Source: Croceicoccus hydrothermalis (GTDB lineage Bacteria > Pseudomonadota > Alphaproteobacteria > Sphingomonadales > Sphingomonadaceae). From it: a stretch of 64,000 nucleotides of DNA. Position 1 is the stretch's first letter; each line of letters opens with the position of its first letter. A model generated the notes under the pieces. The model did no database searches, was not told where the DNA came from, and saw only the letters and a list, made by a program, of their open reading frames with translations. Location: assembly GCF_022378335.1 (NCBI RefSeq), contig NZ_JAIQCI010000011.1, forward strand, positions 46,287 to 110,286. Reading direction: 5' to 3'. Below are positions 17,320 to 25,859 of the stretch, piece by piece. The translations under genes were made by a program, and so were the position numbers.

Positions 17320-18762
17320 TTAGTGGATGCCCTGCTTGGACATCGAGGTGCTGAAGGACAAAGCTGCCGACATTTGCGGCGACAGGCTGTTGCGAAGCGT
17401 GCTTTCGAGGAAAACCGTGCGCTCGACGATGGCCTGCGTCCGGATCAGGCGCTCGTTCATCGCATAGGAATAGCCTTTGATGACCTCGCGCACCGAGGCG
17501 ATCTGATCGCGCCACTGCCCAAGCGTCTCCGGGTCGGCGCGGTCAAAGCTGACCGAGCCTTGCACAACATAGCCGTAGAACTGGTTGGCGATCGTATCGA
17601 GCAGGTCCATCGCGACGATCTCGGCCAGTCCGCTCATCTCCTGGGTCGACATGCCCCCAAGCTGCGCCGCCGAATTGACCGTGATGATCTTGTAGAGCGG
17701 AACGCTCGTTGCGCCGAGCAGGCCGATTTCATCCGTTGTCAGCGCGGCATTGGAGCGCACTTTGCCCGCCATGCTTTCGATGAGCGCCAGCACGCGCGGC
17801 TTGAGAGCAACGGCCTGCGAGACATTGATCGCTTGCGGCGTCGGATTAAGGCAATCCGTATATTCGTCGCACTTGAGAATGGTGGTCGACGTCGTGCCGT
17901 CGATCAGCGCTGTCAGCAGCGCCTGATCGCCAATCCCGAAATACTTGTACGATGCGCCGGAATCGGCGTCGGGCGGGCGCACATAGACGATCGTGCCGAC
18001 CAGGCTCATCAGGTATTCTTTGAATTCGTTGGAGAAGCTGGGATAGCTCTTCTGCAACGTGTGCCAGGTGTAATTGTACGACCCGGAGGGCAGACCCTCG
18101 TCGGTATTGCCCTCCATGATGCCCGCGCGTTCACCGCCGGCATTGCACATCTGTCGGCCCTTCGCCCAGTCGGTCGCCCACCCCTGAGAATTGGCGATCG
18201 CCTTGCACACCTCGGATTGGTGTCCCTGGTTCTTGCCCCAAAGCCCCGCCACCAGACCCTGCGCCATCTCGCACGAGTTCATGTTGAACTGGTTCATCTG
18301 CTGAACCTTTTGCGCGAACTCCTCGATCGTCGAAGAGATTTGCGGGCTGATCGACTTGATCGCCAGCTGGAAGGCAAAGCCGAGCGCATTGTTCGCGACC
18401 GACTTGAGCATGGCGACGATCTCGTCGGAATTGATGAACGAGAAGCTGCCCGAGAAAATGTCGATGCCGCCGCACCCGGCCTTGGCCGAGGGAAGCGAGA
18501 GGTTGACCGGGTTCACGCTGCGCTGCGGGAAACGCGACCAGACGCCGCCGCCGGTATAATAGCCGGCTGACTGCCCCTGATAGGCGGTCGGGCCGGTCAC
18601 GTTCGCGGCCGCGCCCATATCGTTGAAAAACGTGTTGAGCTCGTTGCCCACATTGGCTTGCGCCGGCGCCGCCGCCATGCCGGCTGCGGCCAGTGCCGAC
18701 AGAGCGGATCCCATCCAGCGCAGAGCGGTCCGACCGAGTGGGCGTTTGGTTGTCCGTCGCAT
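17320..18762 (-). CDS. traH: TraH, F-type pilus assembly protein
   Basis: 480 residues (F TraH about 458). An N-terminal signal peptide (basic start, hydrophobic LSALAAAGMAAAPAQA) is followed by the TraH family features FFNDMGAAANVTGP and GGGVWSRFPQR with the cysteine-containing GCGGIDIFSGSFSFI. It is an outer-membrane-side component that works with TraF, TraW, TraU, TrbC and TraN in pilus extension and retraction. The start overlaps the traF stop by one base (TGATG). Confidence 0.94.
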   Translation of the reverse strand: MRRTTKRPLGRTALRWMGSALSALAAAGMAAAPAQANVGNELNTFFNDMGAAANVTGPTAYQGQSAGYYTGGGVWSRFPQRSVNPVNLSLPSAKAGCGGIDIFSGSFSFINSDEIVAMLKSVANNALGFAFQLAIKSISPQISSTIEEFAQKVQQMNQFNMNSCEMAQGLVAGLWGKNQGHQSEVCKAIANSQGWATDWAKGRQMCNAGGERAGIMEGNTDEGLPSGSYNYTWHTLQKSYPSFSNEFKEYLMSLVGTIVYVRPPDADSGASYKYFGIGDQALLTALIDGTTSTTILKCDEYTDCLNPTPQAINVSQAVALKPRVLALIESMAGKVRSNAALTTDEIGLLGATSVPLYKIITVNSAAQLGGMSTQEMSGLAEIVAMDLLDTIANQFYGYVVQGSVSFDRADPETLGQWRDQIASVREVIKGYSYAMNERLIRTQAIVERTVFLESTLRNSLSPQMSAALSFSTSMSKQGIH

Positions 18763-19571
18763 CAGTAATCACTCCCCGGCTCGACTTGCGTCAGATAGAA
18801 GATCCGCTGCATGACCTCGTCGGCCGCCATCAGACCGTAACCGATCGGAATCGGCTGCTTCGTCTCGGTATCGAACAGGACGAGCGCCGGGACCTGGCGG
18901 TTCTCGCCAAGCCCCATCCGCTGATACTGGCCGGTATCGACCACGAAGTTGGGGAAGGCATCGTTGGCGCCGCCATCCATCGAGACAGCCAGCACTTCGA
19001 GCCCGAACTGGTCGGATATGCCGCGCATGATAGGGCTGAACACCTGACACGCTGCGCAATTCGACGAGTAGAAGTAGAACACGCCGTAGCGCTGCGAGAG
19101 ATCCTGCATGGTGCCCTGGCGCTCGATATTGCGCTGGTCGGTCCAGGTCTGCTTGCCCAATGTGTTGACGGGCCGCTCGAGCGTATAATCGAGTTCCGGA
19201 TTTTGCCACACTGCCCGGCTCCACACATCGGCGAAGGTCGAGGCGCGGTCGAGTTGCTCGCGCTGGAAGCGAATGTACTGCGTCACATTTTCCGTTGTCG
19301 GTTCAAGGATCGCGCGCGCCTTGAGTTCGTCGAGCTCGTCGGTGATCGCGGCCATCCTCTGCGCTGCAGGAACCGAAGGTGCAGACGACGGCCGCTGCGC
19401 CTCACGCACCTTCGAGGGGTCGCAATAGAACCAGCTGCCGAGCTTGCGCTCATCGCAATAGAAGGGATCGCGCGGATTGCCGGGCATGTCCTGCGCGGAT
19501 GATGCCGGCGGCACGATTGCCGACAGACTGACCGCCGCCATGGTCGCAGCGATGACGAGACGCTTAGTCAT
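18762..19571 (-). CDS. traF: TraF, periplasmic thioredoxin-fold conjugation protein
   Basis: 269 residues with an N-terminal signal peptide (VIAATMAAVSLSAIVPPASS). The C-terminal half has a thioredoxin fold: YFYSSNCAACQVFSPIMRG holds a CxxC pair (NCAAC), unlike F TraF where the active-site cysteines are lost, so this protein could be redox-active. Family role: folding and assembly of the pilus and mating-pair proteins in the periplasm, such as the cysteine-rich TraN and TraU. The start overlaps the preceding small gene by 8 bases. Confidence 0.92.
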   Translation of the reverse strand: MTKRLVIAATMAAVSLSAIVPPASSAQDMPGNPRDPFYCDERKLGSWFYCDPSKVREAQRPSSAPSVPAAQRMAAITDELDELKARAILEPTTENVTQYIRFQREQLDRASTFADVWSRAVWQNPELDYTLERPVNTLGKQTWTDQRNIERQGTMQDLSQRYGVFYFYSSNCAACQVFSPIMRGISDQFGLEVLAVSMDGGANDAFPNFVVDTGQYQRMGLGENRQVPALVLFDTETKQPIPIGYGLMAADEVMQRIFYLTQVEPGSDY

Positions 19572-19950
19572 TGTTCTGCTCCTTCGGTAAATCCAGCAGG
19601 TTGAGAAGGTAGGAGACCTTCAGGACACCGAGGCCCCGATCGATCATCCGGATGCACCCGCCGTAAAGCGTGGTCACACAGTCGATGCCCTCCGGCGTAA
19701 GCTGGTAGTCCGACAGGGTCGCACCATACGAACTGACCCAGCCTTCCTCTTCGAGGCGGGACAGTGCCCAATTCACATCGACAGCTGAGACAGACTTCTG
19801 AAACCAGTCGGACAGCATGTCGCACAGGTGCGTATCGTCGCGCGGCCTCTGCCGGCCGATCGCGCTGGCAACAGCCAGTTCGAATACTGTCATCGACGGC
19901 ACGTCGTGCTCGCGGTGGATGGTCGCAATCCTGGCCATAACTCCCCTCAT
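19564..19950 (-). CDS. Winged-helix-like protein inside the tra operon
   Basis: 128 residues with no signal peptide or membrane segment, which is odd among envelope proteins. The middle (VNWALSRLEEEGWVSSYGAT, then LTPEGIDCVTTL) looks like the recognition helix and wing of a PadR/MarR-like winged helix. The start overlaps the traN stop (ATGA) and the end overlaps traF, so it is translated with the operon. F has small genes at this point (trbE and others) but they are membrane proteins. A cytoplasmic regulator or chaperone is possible. The family is not identified with certainty. Confidence 0.72.
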   Translation of the reverse strand: MRGVMARIATIHREHDVPSMTVFELAVASAIGRQRPRDDTHLCDMLSDWFQKSVSAVDVNWALSRLEEEGWVSSYGATLSDYQLTPEGIDCVTTLYGGCIRMIDRGLGVLKVSYLLNLLDLPKEQNND

Positions 19951-21809
19951 GGCGATGTGTGCAAATCGTAATATTGGGCGATCCGCTCCTGGATCAGGAC
20001 GCCGGCCTCGATCTCGTCTGGCAGCCGTGCAGCCTCTACGAACTCATCGTAGACCTCGCTGAAATCCATCTGTGAAAGGTCGAGCTGCTGGAACTGTGCG
20101 ACCAGGAAACCATCGCAGGATGGTTCCTTGGCCGAACCCCAGGACATGCCGAGCTGCGCCCTGCCCTGCTCCTGCAGGATGCGGGTGAGCTTGCTCGAAA
20201 AGCAGCAATAGGACTGCTTGCGCGTCACGCAGACGCCAAGGATCTTGTCCGAACAATAGGTGCCGACATAATGGCACAGGCCCTCATCATCCTTCTGATC
20301 GACGAGCCGATCTTCGGAATCGCACAGCCAGGGGGTGATGAGGGGCACACCCTTGCCCGAGCAGCAATTCGAGATCCCGAAGACCTTCCTGGTGCATTTC
20401 AGGTCCTCGCCTGTGAACAGGCGCAGCGTGTCGGGATCGAAATCGTCGCGGAATTCGCCCATCGTCTGGACCGCGACCATCGCGTCCTTGAACTCGGTCG
20501 ATGCCTGCCGCTCGACCGGGGTACATTCGCCATCGATGCAGTACAGGTCGCCGGCGCACACGAATTCAGGGCCGGACGTATTGCCGTTGGACCCCGTGGT
20601 GCAGCGATACCAGATGTCCCACAAATTGCAGGTGCCATCGCTGTTTTCGCTGAGGCATTCCCGGCGATCATAGGTGCAGCTCGAATTGGCTTCGAGCGCC
20701 GAGCAATCGTTCTTCTGCTCGAAGCTCCCGCACTGATAGGTGCGCTCCCACCGCCAGCACGAATGGGTGACCGCCACGCCGTTCACCATGCGCGTCTGCG
20801 GCGAAGCATCGACGCAAACCTCAACCGGATTGTTGCACGTCAGCGACGCCGTCTTCGTCTGGCAATCGCTCTCGTTGATCGAGGAGGTGGCGCTGACATT
20901 GACGGCCCCGTCATACCTCTCGGCCGCAGCGTGCCAGTGCTGCTCGGACGTAAGATCGGGCCGTGTGAACCGAGACAAAAAGCGCGTGTAATAGGGCGTA
21001 CTCGATTGCACCGCCGGCAGCGGATTGTGTTCGGCTGCGCAGGTGTAGCTGCGCGTCTCTACCTTCCCCAGACGCAGGTACTGATCCAGTCGCCCATAGA
21101 TGTAGTGCGGTCCGTCAGCGGAGTGGCTGGTTCCGGTCAGCCGGCAGGAACTGTCAGCTTCGGCAGACGTGCAGGTCGATATCGTCTCGACAATCTGCTC
21201 CGGAGTGGTCGTGCAGCCGTTGCGGTTGCACTCGGTCTTTTCCGGGATGACGATGTCGACGCTCTGGCAGCTATAACGATGTTCGGCCGTCACCTGCACC
21301 TGGCGCACGACGGAACAGGTGAGCGGAAATTCGGCCGCGGACGTGCCGTCATTGCAGCTCTCAAAATAGTCGCTCGCACCGGTGTTACCGCCTGGTAGCG
21401 GTTCGCACGAACCGCTCGATCCTCCCAGATCGACGTCCGTTCCGAGATAAGCGTCGGGATCCTTCTCGACGAGCTGCGCCGAGGACAGATCGATTGTCGT
21501 CGGATCGAAGGTCGGCCTGCTGGTGTCGATCACGACCCCGTAGCTGGGATTGGTATGACGCTGCAGCTCGCCAATATCGCTCAATCCATCCGGATCGTCC
21601 GCAAGGTCGGTTTCGCTGAACGTCGTGCCGCCGAAACCCGGCACCGCATCGGGAGCCGCGTCGCCGAGAATTGTACCCGAAGTCGCGTCCCTGAGTGTCT
21701 CGGCGAGTGCTTCGCCCTCCTCGCGCGCATCCTGCATGGCCTGGCCGAGCGCAACGCTCGAACAGACAAAGGCGATCACCATCGCCGCAGAACGCGCCGC
21801 CAGCCTCAC
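19947..21809 (-). CDS. traN: TraN, outer-membrane mating pair stabilisation adhesin
   Basis: 620 residues (F TraN 602) with a signal peptide (VIAFVCSSVALG). It is very cysteine-rich across residues 150-580, with paired-Cys patterns such as SCQSVDIVIPEKTEC and CCSGKGVPLITPWLC, the hallmark of TraN. It sits in the outer membrane and contacts the recipient surface to stabilise the mating pair; sequence variation in the central part sets recipient preference in known TraN proteins. It overlaps trbC by four bases (ATGA). Confidence 0.93.
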   Translation of the reverse strand: MRLAARSAAMVIAFVCSSVALGQAMQDAREEGEALAETLRDATSGTILGDAAPDAVPGFGGTTFSETDLADDPDGLSDIGELQRHTNPSYGVVIDTSRPTFDPTTIDLSSAQLVEKDPDAYLGTDVDLGGSSGSCEPLPGGNTGASDYFESCNDGTSAAEFPLTCSVVRQVQVTAEHRYSCQSVDIVIPEKTECNRNGCTTTPEQIVETISTCTSAEADSSCRLTGTSHSADGPHYIYGRLDQYLRLGKVETRSYTCAAEHNPLPAVQSSTPYYTRFLSRFTRPDLTSEQHWHAAAERYDGAVNVSATSSINESDCQTKTASLTCNNPVEVCVDASPQTRMVNGVAVTHSCWRWERTYQCGSFEQKNDCSALEANSSCTYDRRECLSENSDGTCNLWDIWYRCTTGSNGNTSGPEFVCAGDLYCIDGECTPVERQASTEFKDAMVAVQTMGEFRDDFDPDTLRLFTGEDLKCTRKVFGISNCCSGKGVPLITPWLCDSEDRLVDQKDDEGLCHYVGTYCSDKILGVCVTRKQSYCCFSSKLTRILQEQGRAQLGMSWGSAKEPSCDGFLVAQFQQLDLSQMDFSEVYDEFVEAARLPDEIEAGVLIQERIAQYYDLHTSP

Positions 21810-22543
21810 CTGCGATCTCGCAGATTGGACAGGGCAACCCGCGAAACAGCCGCCCCTGGTCCATCGGCATCGGCGAAGACCGACAGCGCATACTCCACCG
21901 TGACATTGCCGCCGATGCGGTCATGCGGAGGAGCCTGGCTGACGCAGTCGAGCTGATCGCACGGTTCGAAATCGCGCGACAGCGCAACATAGGTTGGCAC
22001 GCGATCGACGGCGAAGGCGCGAAAGAGGCGCGGATCGATCGCCATGTTGCTCGCGCCCTGCTGGTCGACGACCTTCTGGATGCCCGCAATGAAGCCGCGC
22101 GGATCGCCGGAAGAGAAGCCGCGAAACACCACCACGCCGCCGGCCCGGGTCGTATCGGCGATCATGCGCGCCAAGGCCTCTTCCGGCATGGAGAGGCTGG
22201 CGAAGGCGATAAACAGCGGCGCTCCCTTGGGCGCCGCCATTGCAGCCTGCGCCCCGGCCAGCATTTCATCGAAGTCGATCGCGCCTTCGGAGCCTGTGAC
22301 ATCGCTCACGTCCAGCTGGCGGATGGCCTCACCGCCTGCCTCGACGACCTCCTGCGCCGGCTCGCGGTGCACCTCGGCATTGGCGGTCGCGAAGTCGAAC
22401 AGCGCCTGCGCGTCCTCGACGTGCTCATCCGCGCGTCGCTCGATCTGCTGGATGTCGAGCCCCTCGATGCTCTGCGCCAGCACTGCAGAAAATGTGCCGC
22501 ATCCCAGCGTGACCAGAAGAGGGACAATCAGCTTCTTGTTCAT
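21806..22543 (-). CDS. trbC: TrbC, F-type pilus assembly protein
   Basis: 245 residues with an N-terminal signal peptide (IVPLLVTLGCGTFSAVLAQS). The C-terminal domain has the TrbC_Ftype signature APLFIAFASLSMPEEALARM followed by a thioredoxin-like part ending in YVALSRD. It is a periplasmic protein needed for pilin polymerisation with TraW and TraU. It lies 12 bp after traU and overlaps traN; gene order traW-traU-trbC-traN is as in F. Confidence 0.92.
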   Translation of the reverse strand: MNKKLIVPLLVTLGCGTFSAVLAQSIEGLDIQQIERRADEHVEDAQALFDFATANAEVHREPAQEVVEAGGEAIRQLDVSDVTGSEGAIDFDEMLAGAQAAMAAPKGAPLFIAFASLSMPEEALARMIADTTRAGGVVVFRGFSSGDPRGFIAGIQKVVDQQGASNMAIDPRLFRAFAVDRVPTYVALSRDFEPCDQLDCVSQAPPHDRIGGNVTVEYALSVFADADGPGAAVSRVALSNLRDRR

Positions 22544-22555
22544 GCGCCACTCTCC

Positions 22556-23590
22556 TCAAAGCACGCAGCAATTGCGCTTGCGCCAAAGGAGGAAGCCCAC
22601 GTCCTCCCCTTTGACCGGATAGACCTGACCAGAATTCGGCAGAATCGTCGTCGCACCGATCGGCGAGCAGGACTCGCGCCCATTGACCATCGGCGTCGGA
22701 TTGACCTGCTGCAGCCGGTATTGGCTCTTCTTCAGGATCGGCATGAGGTACTTGCTGCACAGGCCCTTGCTGCCCATCGTGCCGTAGGCGAGCCCGGTGC
22801 GGTGCATCTTGTAGATCATCCGCTCGGCCGCGAGACGCGCGGATTGCTTGATCCCGATATTGGCGCCGATATTGCCGTTCATCGGGTACATCGGTCCCTG
22901 GCATCCCGAGCACCAGAACAGCTCGTCGAGAGGCAGCTTGGCCGTGGCTGCGATGCAATCGGCCGAGCACGCGGCCTGCGCCAGCGGATTGGCGAAGACG
23001 GCCGCTTCGGGATTGAGGAGTGTCGTCAGCTGATCGTCCTGCCACAGCGGATCGATCTCGGTCATGTAGGCGATGTCGAACGAACTCTGCTCGAAGCAGA
23101 TGAAGTCCGTCAGGATCTCGAGCCAGTAGAGCAACGGATAGACGTAATAATGCACATGGTACTTGGCAGTGTTCTGCCCCTGCCCTCCGACCTGCGAGGA
23201 CGTAGAGGCATGGCCATTACCAATGCCGAAGCCCGGATCGAGCCGCACGCCGCCAAGATTGGGAAAGCAGAACGGCCGCGTGGTCACATCGACAAGCCGG
23301 ACCGGTTCCCAGAACCCGACCGCGAGACCGACACGCGGGATGGGAGATCCGCACAGGCACACCGGAAGATCGGGATTGTCAGTGTCAGCGCGGCTCGACG
23401 GCCAGATTTTCAAGGCACCCAACGACAGGGGAAACATGCAACCCCAACACACATCCGTGATCGGATTGACGAAACTGCCCGAGCAGCGGCCGCCGCTTGC
23501 TTCCGGCAACGTCTGAGCGCTTGCAGGAACCACGAACAGGGCCAGCAGCAGCGCGGCCAGCAATGCGCGTACCCTACTCATCGCCAGCAC
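22556..23590 (-). CDS. traU: TraU, F-type conjugation channel protein
   Basis: 344 residues (F TraU 330) with a signal peptide (LLAALLLALFVVPASA). Cysteine-rich, with family features GSFVNPITDVCWGCMFPLS and ELFWCSGCQGPMYPMNG. Periplasmic; in F it is needed for DNA transfer more than for pilus formation. Its 5' end overlaps the 3' end of the small membrane gene by 17 bases, so it is probably translationally coupled. Confidence 0.94.
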   Translation of the reverse strand: MLAMSRVRALLAALLLALFVVPASAQTLPEASGGRCSGSFVNPITDVCWGCMFPLSLGALKIWPSSRADTDNPDLPVCLCGSPIPRVGLAVGFWEPVRLVDVTTRPFCFPNLGGVRLDPGFGIGNGHASTSSQVGGQGQNTAKYHVHYYVYPLLYWLEILTDFICFEQSSFDIAYMTEIDPLWQDDQLTTLLNPEAAVFANPLAQAACSADCIAATAKLPLDELFWCSGCQGPMYPMNGNIGANIGIKQSARLAAERMIYKMHRTGLAYGTMGSKGLCSKYLMPILKKSQYRLQQVNPTPMVNGRESCSPIGATTILPNSGQVYPVKGEDVGFLLWRKRNCCVL

Positions 23591-23849
23591 TCCCGTTCAT
23601 GAGGAAGTCGTCATCGGCTCGGTTCTTGGCCCGGACCCAGATCGGAACCTGGACAGCGAGGAACACGATCAGGCCCCCCATGACCGGCAAGGCGAACCGG
23701 CCTGTAAGGGACCGCAGTTCGGCGAAGAACGCACAGCCCATGGCGACCAGCGCCAGGACGACAATTATCCGGATGCGGGCCTGGCGCAGAGCGGGCGTTT
23801 CAGGGGCGGCGAGCGGAACAGGCGCCAGTTCTTTCACACGGCCGAACAT
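23574..23849 (-). CDS. Small two-helix membrane protein in the tra operon
   Basis: 91 residues with two hydrophobic segments (RIIVVLALVAMGCAFFAE, about 28-45, and LPVMGGLIVFLAVQVPIWV, about 54-72) and polar ends. It lies exactly between traW and traU with overlaps at both ends. No known F gene corresponds. An inner-membrane accessory of the secretion system is likely from location alone. Confidence 0.72.
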   Translation of the reverse strand: MFGRVKELAPVPLAAPETPALRQARIRIIVVLALVAMGCAFFAELRSLTGRFALPVMGGLIVFLAVQVPIWVRAKNRADDDFLMNGSAGDE

Positions 23850-24496
23850 CAGCTGGCCCTCCGCGAAATTGCCTTTTCCCGGATGACCAGGATCTTGCCG
23901 TCCTGCTCGACCAGTGCCGGGGTGTGCTCGATCCCGAAATGCTCGGACAAAGTGCCCGACTGATCGAAATAGAACCGGCGCTGATGCACTTTCATCTGCT
24001 CGAACGGAGAGCCGTTGACGAAGATGATCTTCGCTTGCTGATCGTCACCTTGCGCCATCGCCCAGGACAGTTCTGCATCGCTGTCGCCATTGACGAAGAC
24101 GAGCCGCTGGGTGAGCGCCACCGTGTCGAGCGGGTTCACCCGCTGACCGGCCATCGCAATGAGATTGCCCTTGTGGTCATGAATATCACGCTCGATCGTG
24201 ACGGCCGGATCGAACTCCCAGACACGATCCTCCTGCGCCGGACGGATGCCGCCGACCGGGACCGGACGCATAACCCGCTCCTTCACACGGTTGGCAAACT
24301 GCTGGTTCATCTGGTCGAGGCGGCCCGTCCGGCGCGCTTCTTCGAGCTTCGCCTTGATGACCTCCATCAGATCCGGCTCGATAACCGCCCAGGATTCGCC
24401 CATCTGCCCGTGATCGACCGCCCGCGCTTCGGGAAGACCGGGAAGGAACGGCCCGATGGCGAGACCAACCAGAGCTGCAAGAAACACCCGGGTCAC
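23849..24496 (-). CDS. traW: TraW, F-type pilus assembly protein
   Basis: 215 residues (F TraW 210) with a signal peptide (FLAALVGLAIGPFLPG). Contains the TraW family pattern with the W-x-DP-like WEFDPAVTIERDI (about 92-104) and a C-terminal KIIFVNGSPFEQM and YFDQSGTLSEHFGIEHTPAL, a thioredoxin-like end. Periplasmic, acts with TrbC in pilus assembly. Its start overlaps the signal-peptidase gene (ATGA). Confidence 0.92.
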   Translation of the reverse strand: MTRVFLAALVGLAIGPFLPGLPEARAVDHGQMGESWAVIEPDLMEVIKAKLEEARRTGRLDQMNQQFANRVKERVMRPVPVGGIRPAQEDRVWEFDPAVTIERDIHDHKGNLIAMAGQRVNPLDTVALTQRLVFVNGDSDAELSWAMAQGDDQQAKIIFVNGSPFEQMKVHQRRFYFDQSGTLSEHFGIEHTPALVEQDGKILVIREKAISRRAS

Positions 24497-25017
24497 AGGA
24501 TCGGCTCCCCCACCCCGACGAGGCGGTCACGGCAGACATATCCGATCGCGGAATACCGACTGTCGAACCCGTCCTTGTGGTCGGTCGCCGCAAACACGCA
24601 TCCTTCGGGAATGATGCCGGTCGGGCCGGCCTCCAGCGGATCGCCCTTGCGCGTCAACGGCTTGAGCTGCGCCACCGGCTCGCCATTCACCAGCACCACG
24701 TCCCCGCTGCGGATGACGCTATCGCCGGGAATGCCATATGCGATCTTGGCGAACGCTTCGGGCTCCTTGCCGAAATACTTCTGCGTCAGAGGATCATGGC
24801 CGGGGTGGAACACGACATATTCGCCGCGCTTGGGAAACTTGCCGCTCTCGACAAAGAATGCCCAGTTCGGCAGCGATTCCGAGGCGTTAATCATGAAGGC
24901 GTGGGTTTCGCTCCACGCCTTCAGCGCCAGATAAGCCGAGAACACCACACCAAGCGCGGCGATCGCCGCAATCTTGCTACGCGTCGTCAGGCGACGTGTG
25001 TTAGCGGGCCGCGACAT
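24493..25017 (-). CDS. S26-family signal peptidase (TraF/TrhF type)
   Basis: 174 residues: an N-terminal membrane anchor (IAAIAALGVVFSAYLALK), then the Ser-Lys protease motifs of family S26. The nucleophile region is NASESLP (Ser48 most likely), the general base lies in AFAKIAYGIPGD (Lys91), and a C-terminal VFAATDHKDGFDSRYSAIG matches the conserved GDN-like box. Conjugative peptidases of this type process the pilin precursor or other exported Tra proteins. It sits between trbI and traW in the operon, as in TrhF-bearing systems. Confidence 0.9.
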   Translation of the reverse strand: MSRPANTRRLTTRSKIAAIAALGVVFSAYLALKAWSETHAFMINASESLPNWAFFVESGKFPKRGEYVVFHPGHDPLTQKYFGKEPEAFAKIAYGIPGDSVIRSGDVVLVNGEPVAQLKPLTRKGDPLEAGPTGIIPEGCVFAATDHKDGFDSRYSAIGYVCRDRLVGVGEPIL

Positions 25018-25522
25018 CGGGAACTCCCTCCGTCGACAGATAGGCCTCCATTTCGCCCTGCACGCCGTCTGCAGGCATCATCTCGGGGCGGGCAACCTGA
25101 CCATAGACCTGGCGCCTCACGGCGTCGGTGATGTCCGGAATGTCGCCACCGATGACCGCCTCATGCACCAGCACGACCTTGCCTCCCGCCGACAGCCCGG
25201 CGACGGTCTGATCGAGCGTGCGCATGAAGACGGCAGTCTCCTGCGCGGCTTTGGCCTCATCACTGCCCGATCGCGCCTGCGCTTGCAGATATTCGCCAAT
25301 GATGCCTTGCAGCTGCAGCTGCACGAACTCCTGCTTGGGTGGCCCTGCAATCAGCGTCTTGGTCACCCATGCACCCCATGCGACCAGTACAATCGCAGCG
25401 ATGACAATGAGAATCTCGGACCGGCCCACCCGCATTGCCGCAAGCCCTGACGCCTTGCTCCGCCGCCCAGCGGGAGAAGGTGTTGCCGCCCGTGGTGGCT
25501 CGTGATCGAACAAGTCAGTCAT
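25001..25522 (-). CDS. trbI: TrbI-type F conjugation protein
   Basis: 173 residues (F TrbI 128). A proline-rich cytoplasmic start of about 35 residues, one membrane segment (ILIVIAAIVLVAWGAWVTKTL, about 37-57), and a periplasmic part with VVLVHEAVIGGDIPDITDAV that fits the TrbI_Ftype pattern. In F, TrbI influences pilus retraction and length. It overlaps both neighbours by 8-17 bases. Confidence 0.8.
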   Translation of the reverse strand: MTDLFDHEPPRAATPSPAGRRSKASGLAAMRVGRSEILIVIAAIVLVAWGAWVTKTLIAGPPKQEFVQLQLQGIIGEYLQAQARSGSDEAKAAQETAVFMRTLDQTVAGLSAGGKVVLVHEAVIGGDIPDITDAVRRQVYGQVARPEMMPADGVQGEMEAYLSTEGVPDVAAR

Positions 25523-25859
25523 GGGACGTCTCCGTTTCCTTGAAGATCCGCACGAGGCCCGACCGGCGGAAAAACCCGATCGCGCAAAAAGCGATCACTG
25601 CGCCGGTGGCGAGCAGGTGATTGAACTGCGCCTGTCGGGCTGCATCGGCAGCGACGTAGCGGGAGGCGAGATTGTCCAGCTGCAGCATCGTGCCGGAAAT
25701 CGTGAAATTGCCGATCGCAAAGAAGAACAGCGCGACGACGCCCATCGATGCCAGGAGAGTGACGGCAAGCCACCCCGTCATCCGCAGGCTGGCAGCCAGC
25801 CCGAATTGGGAGCGCCGCACGCTGGCTTGTGCGACATTGCGCATGGTCACAGCGTTCAT
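25515..25859 (-). CDS. Small membrane protein between traC and trbI
   Basis: 114 residues with two hydrophobic segments (WLAVTLLASMGVVALFFFAI, about 30-49, and LLATGAVIAFCAIGFF, about 82-97) and a 30-residue loop. No family recognised. Four-base overlap with traC (ATGA) and 8-base overlap with trbI, so it belongs to the operon and is probably an inner-membrane accessory of the transfer apparatus. Confidence 0.72.
   Translation of the reverse strand: MNAVTMRNVAQASVRRSQFGLAASLRMTGWLAVTLLASMGVVALFFFAIGNFTISGTMLQLDNLASRYVAADAARQAQFNHLLATGAVIAFCAIGFFRRSGLVRIFKETETSHD

Noticed and set aside
17306..17515. Longer traG start at 17515
   Set aside because: The extra 70 codons lie inside traH in another frame, with no Shine-Dalgarno; the ATG at 17305 has one and matches the family start.
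21695..23602. Plus-strand ORF (635 codons) opposite trbC and traU
   Set aside because: Shadow of conserved genes on the minus strand; composition typical of an antisense frame.
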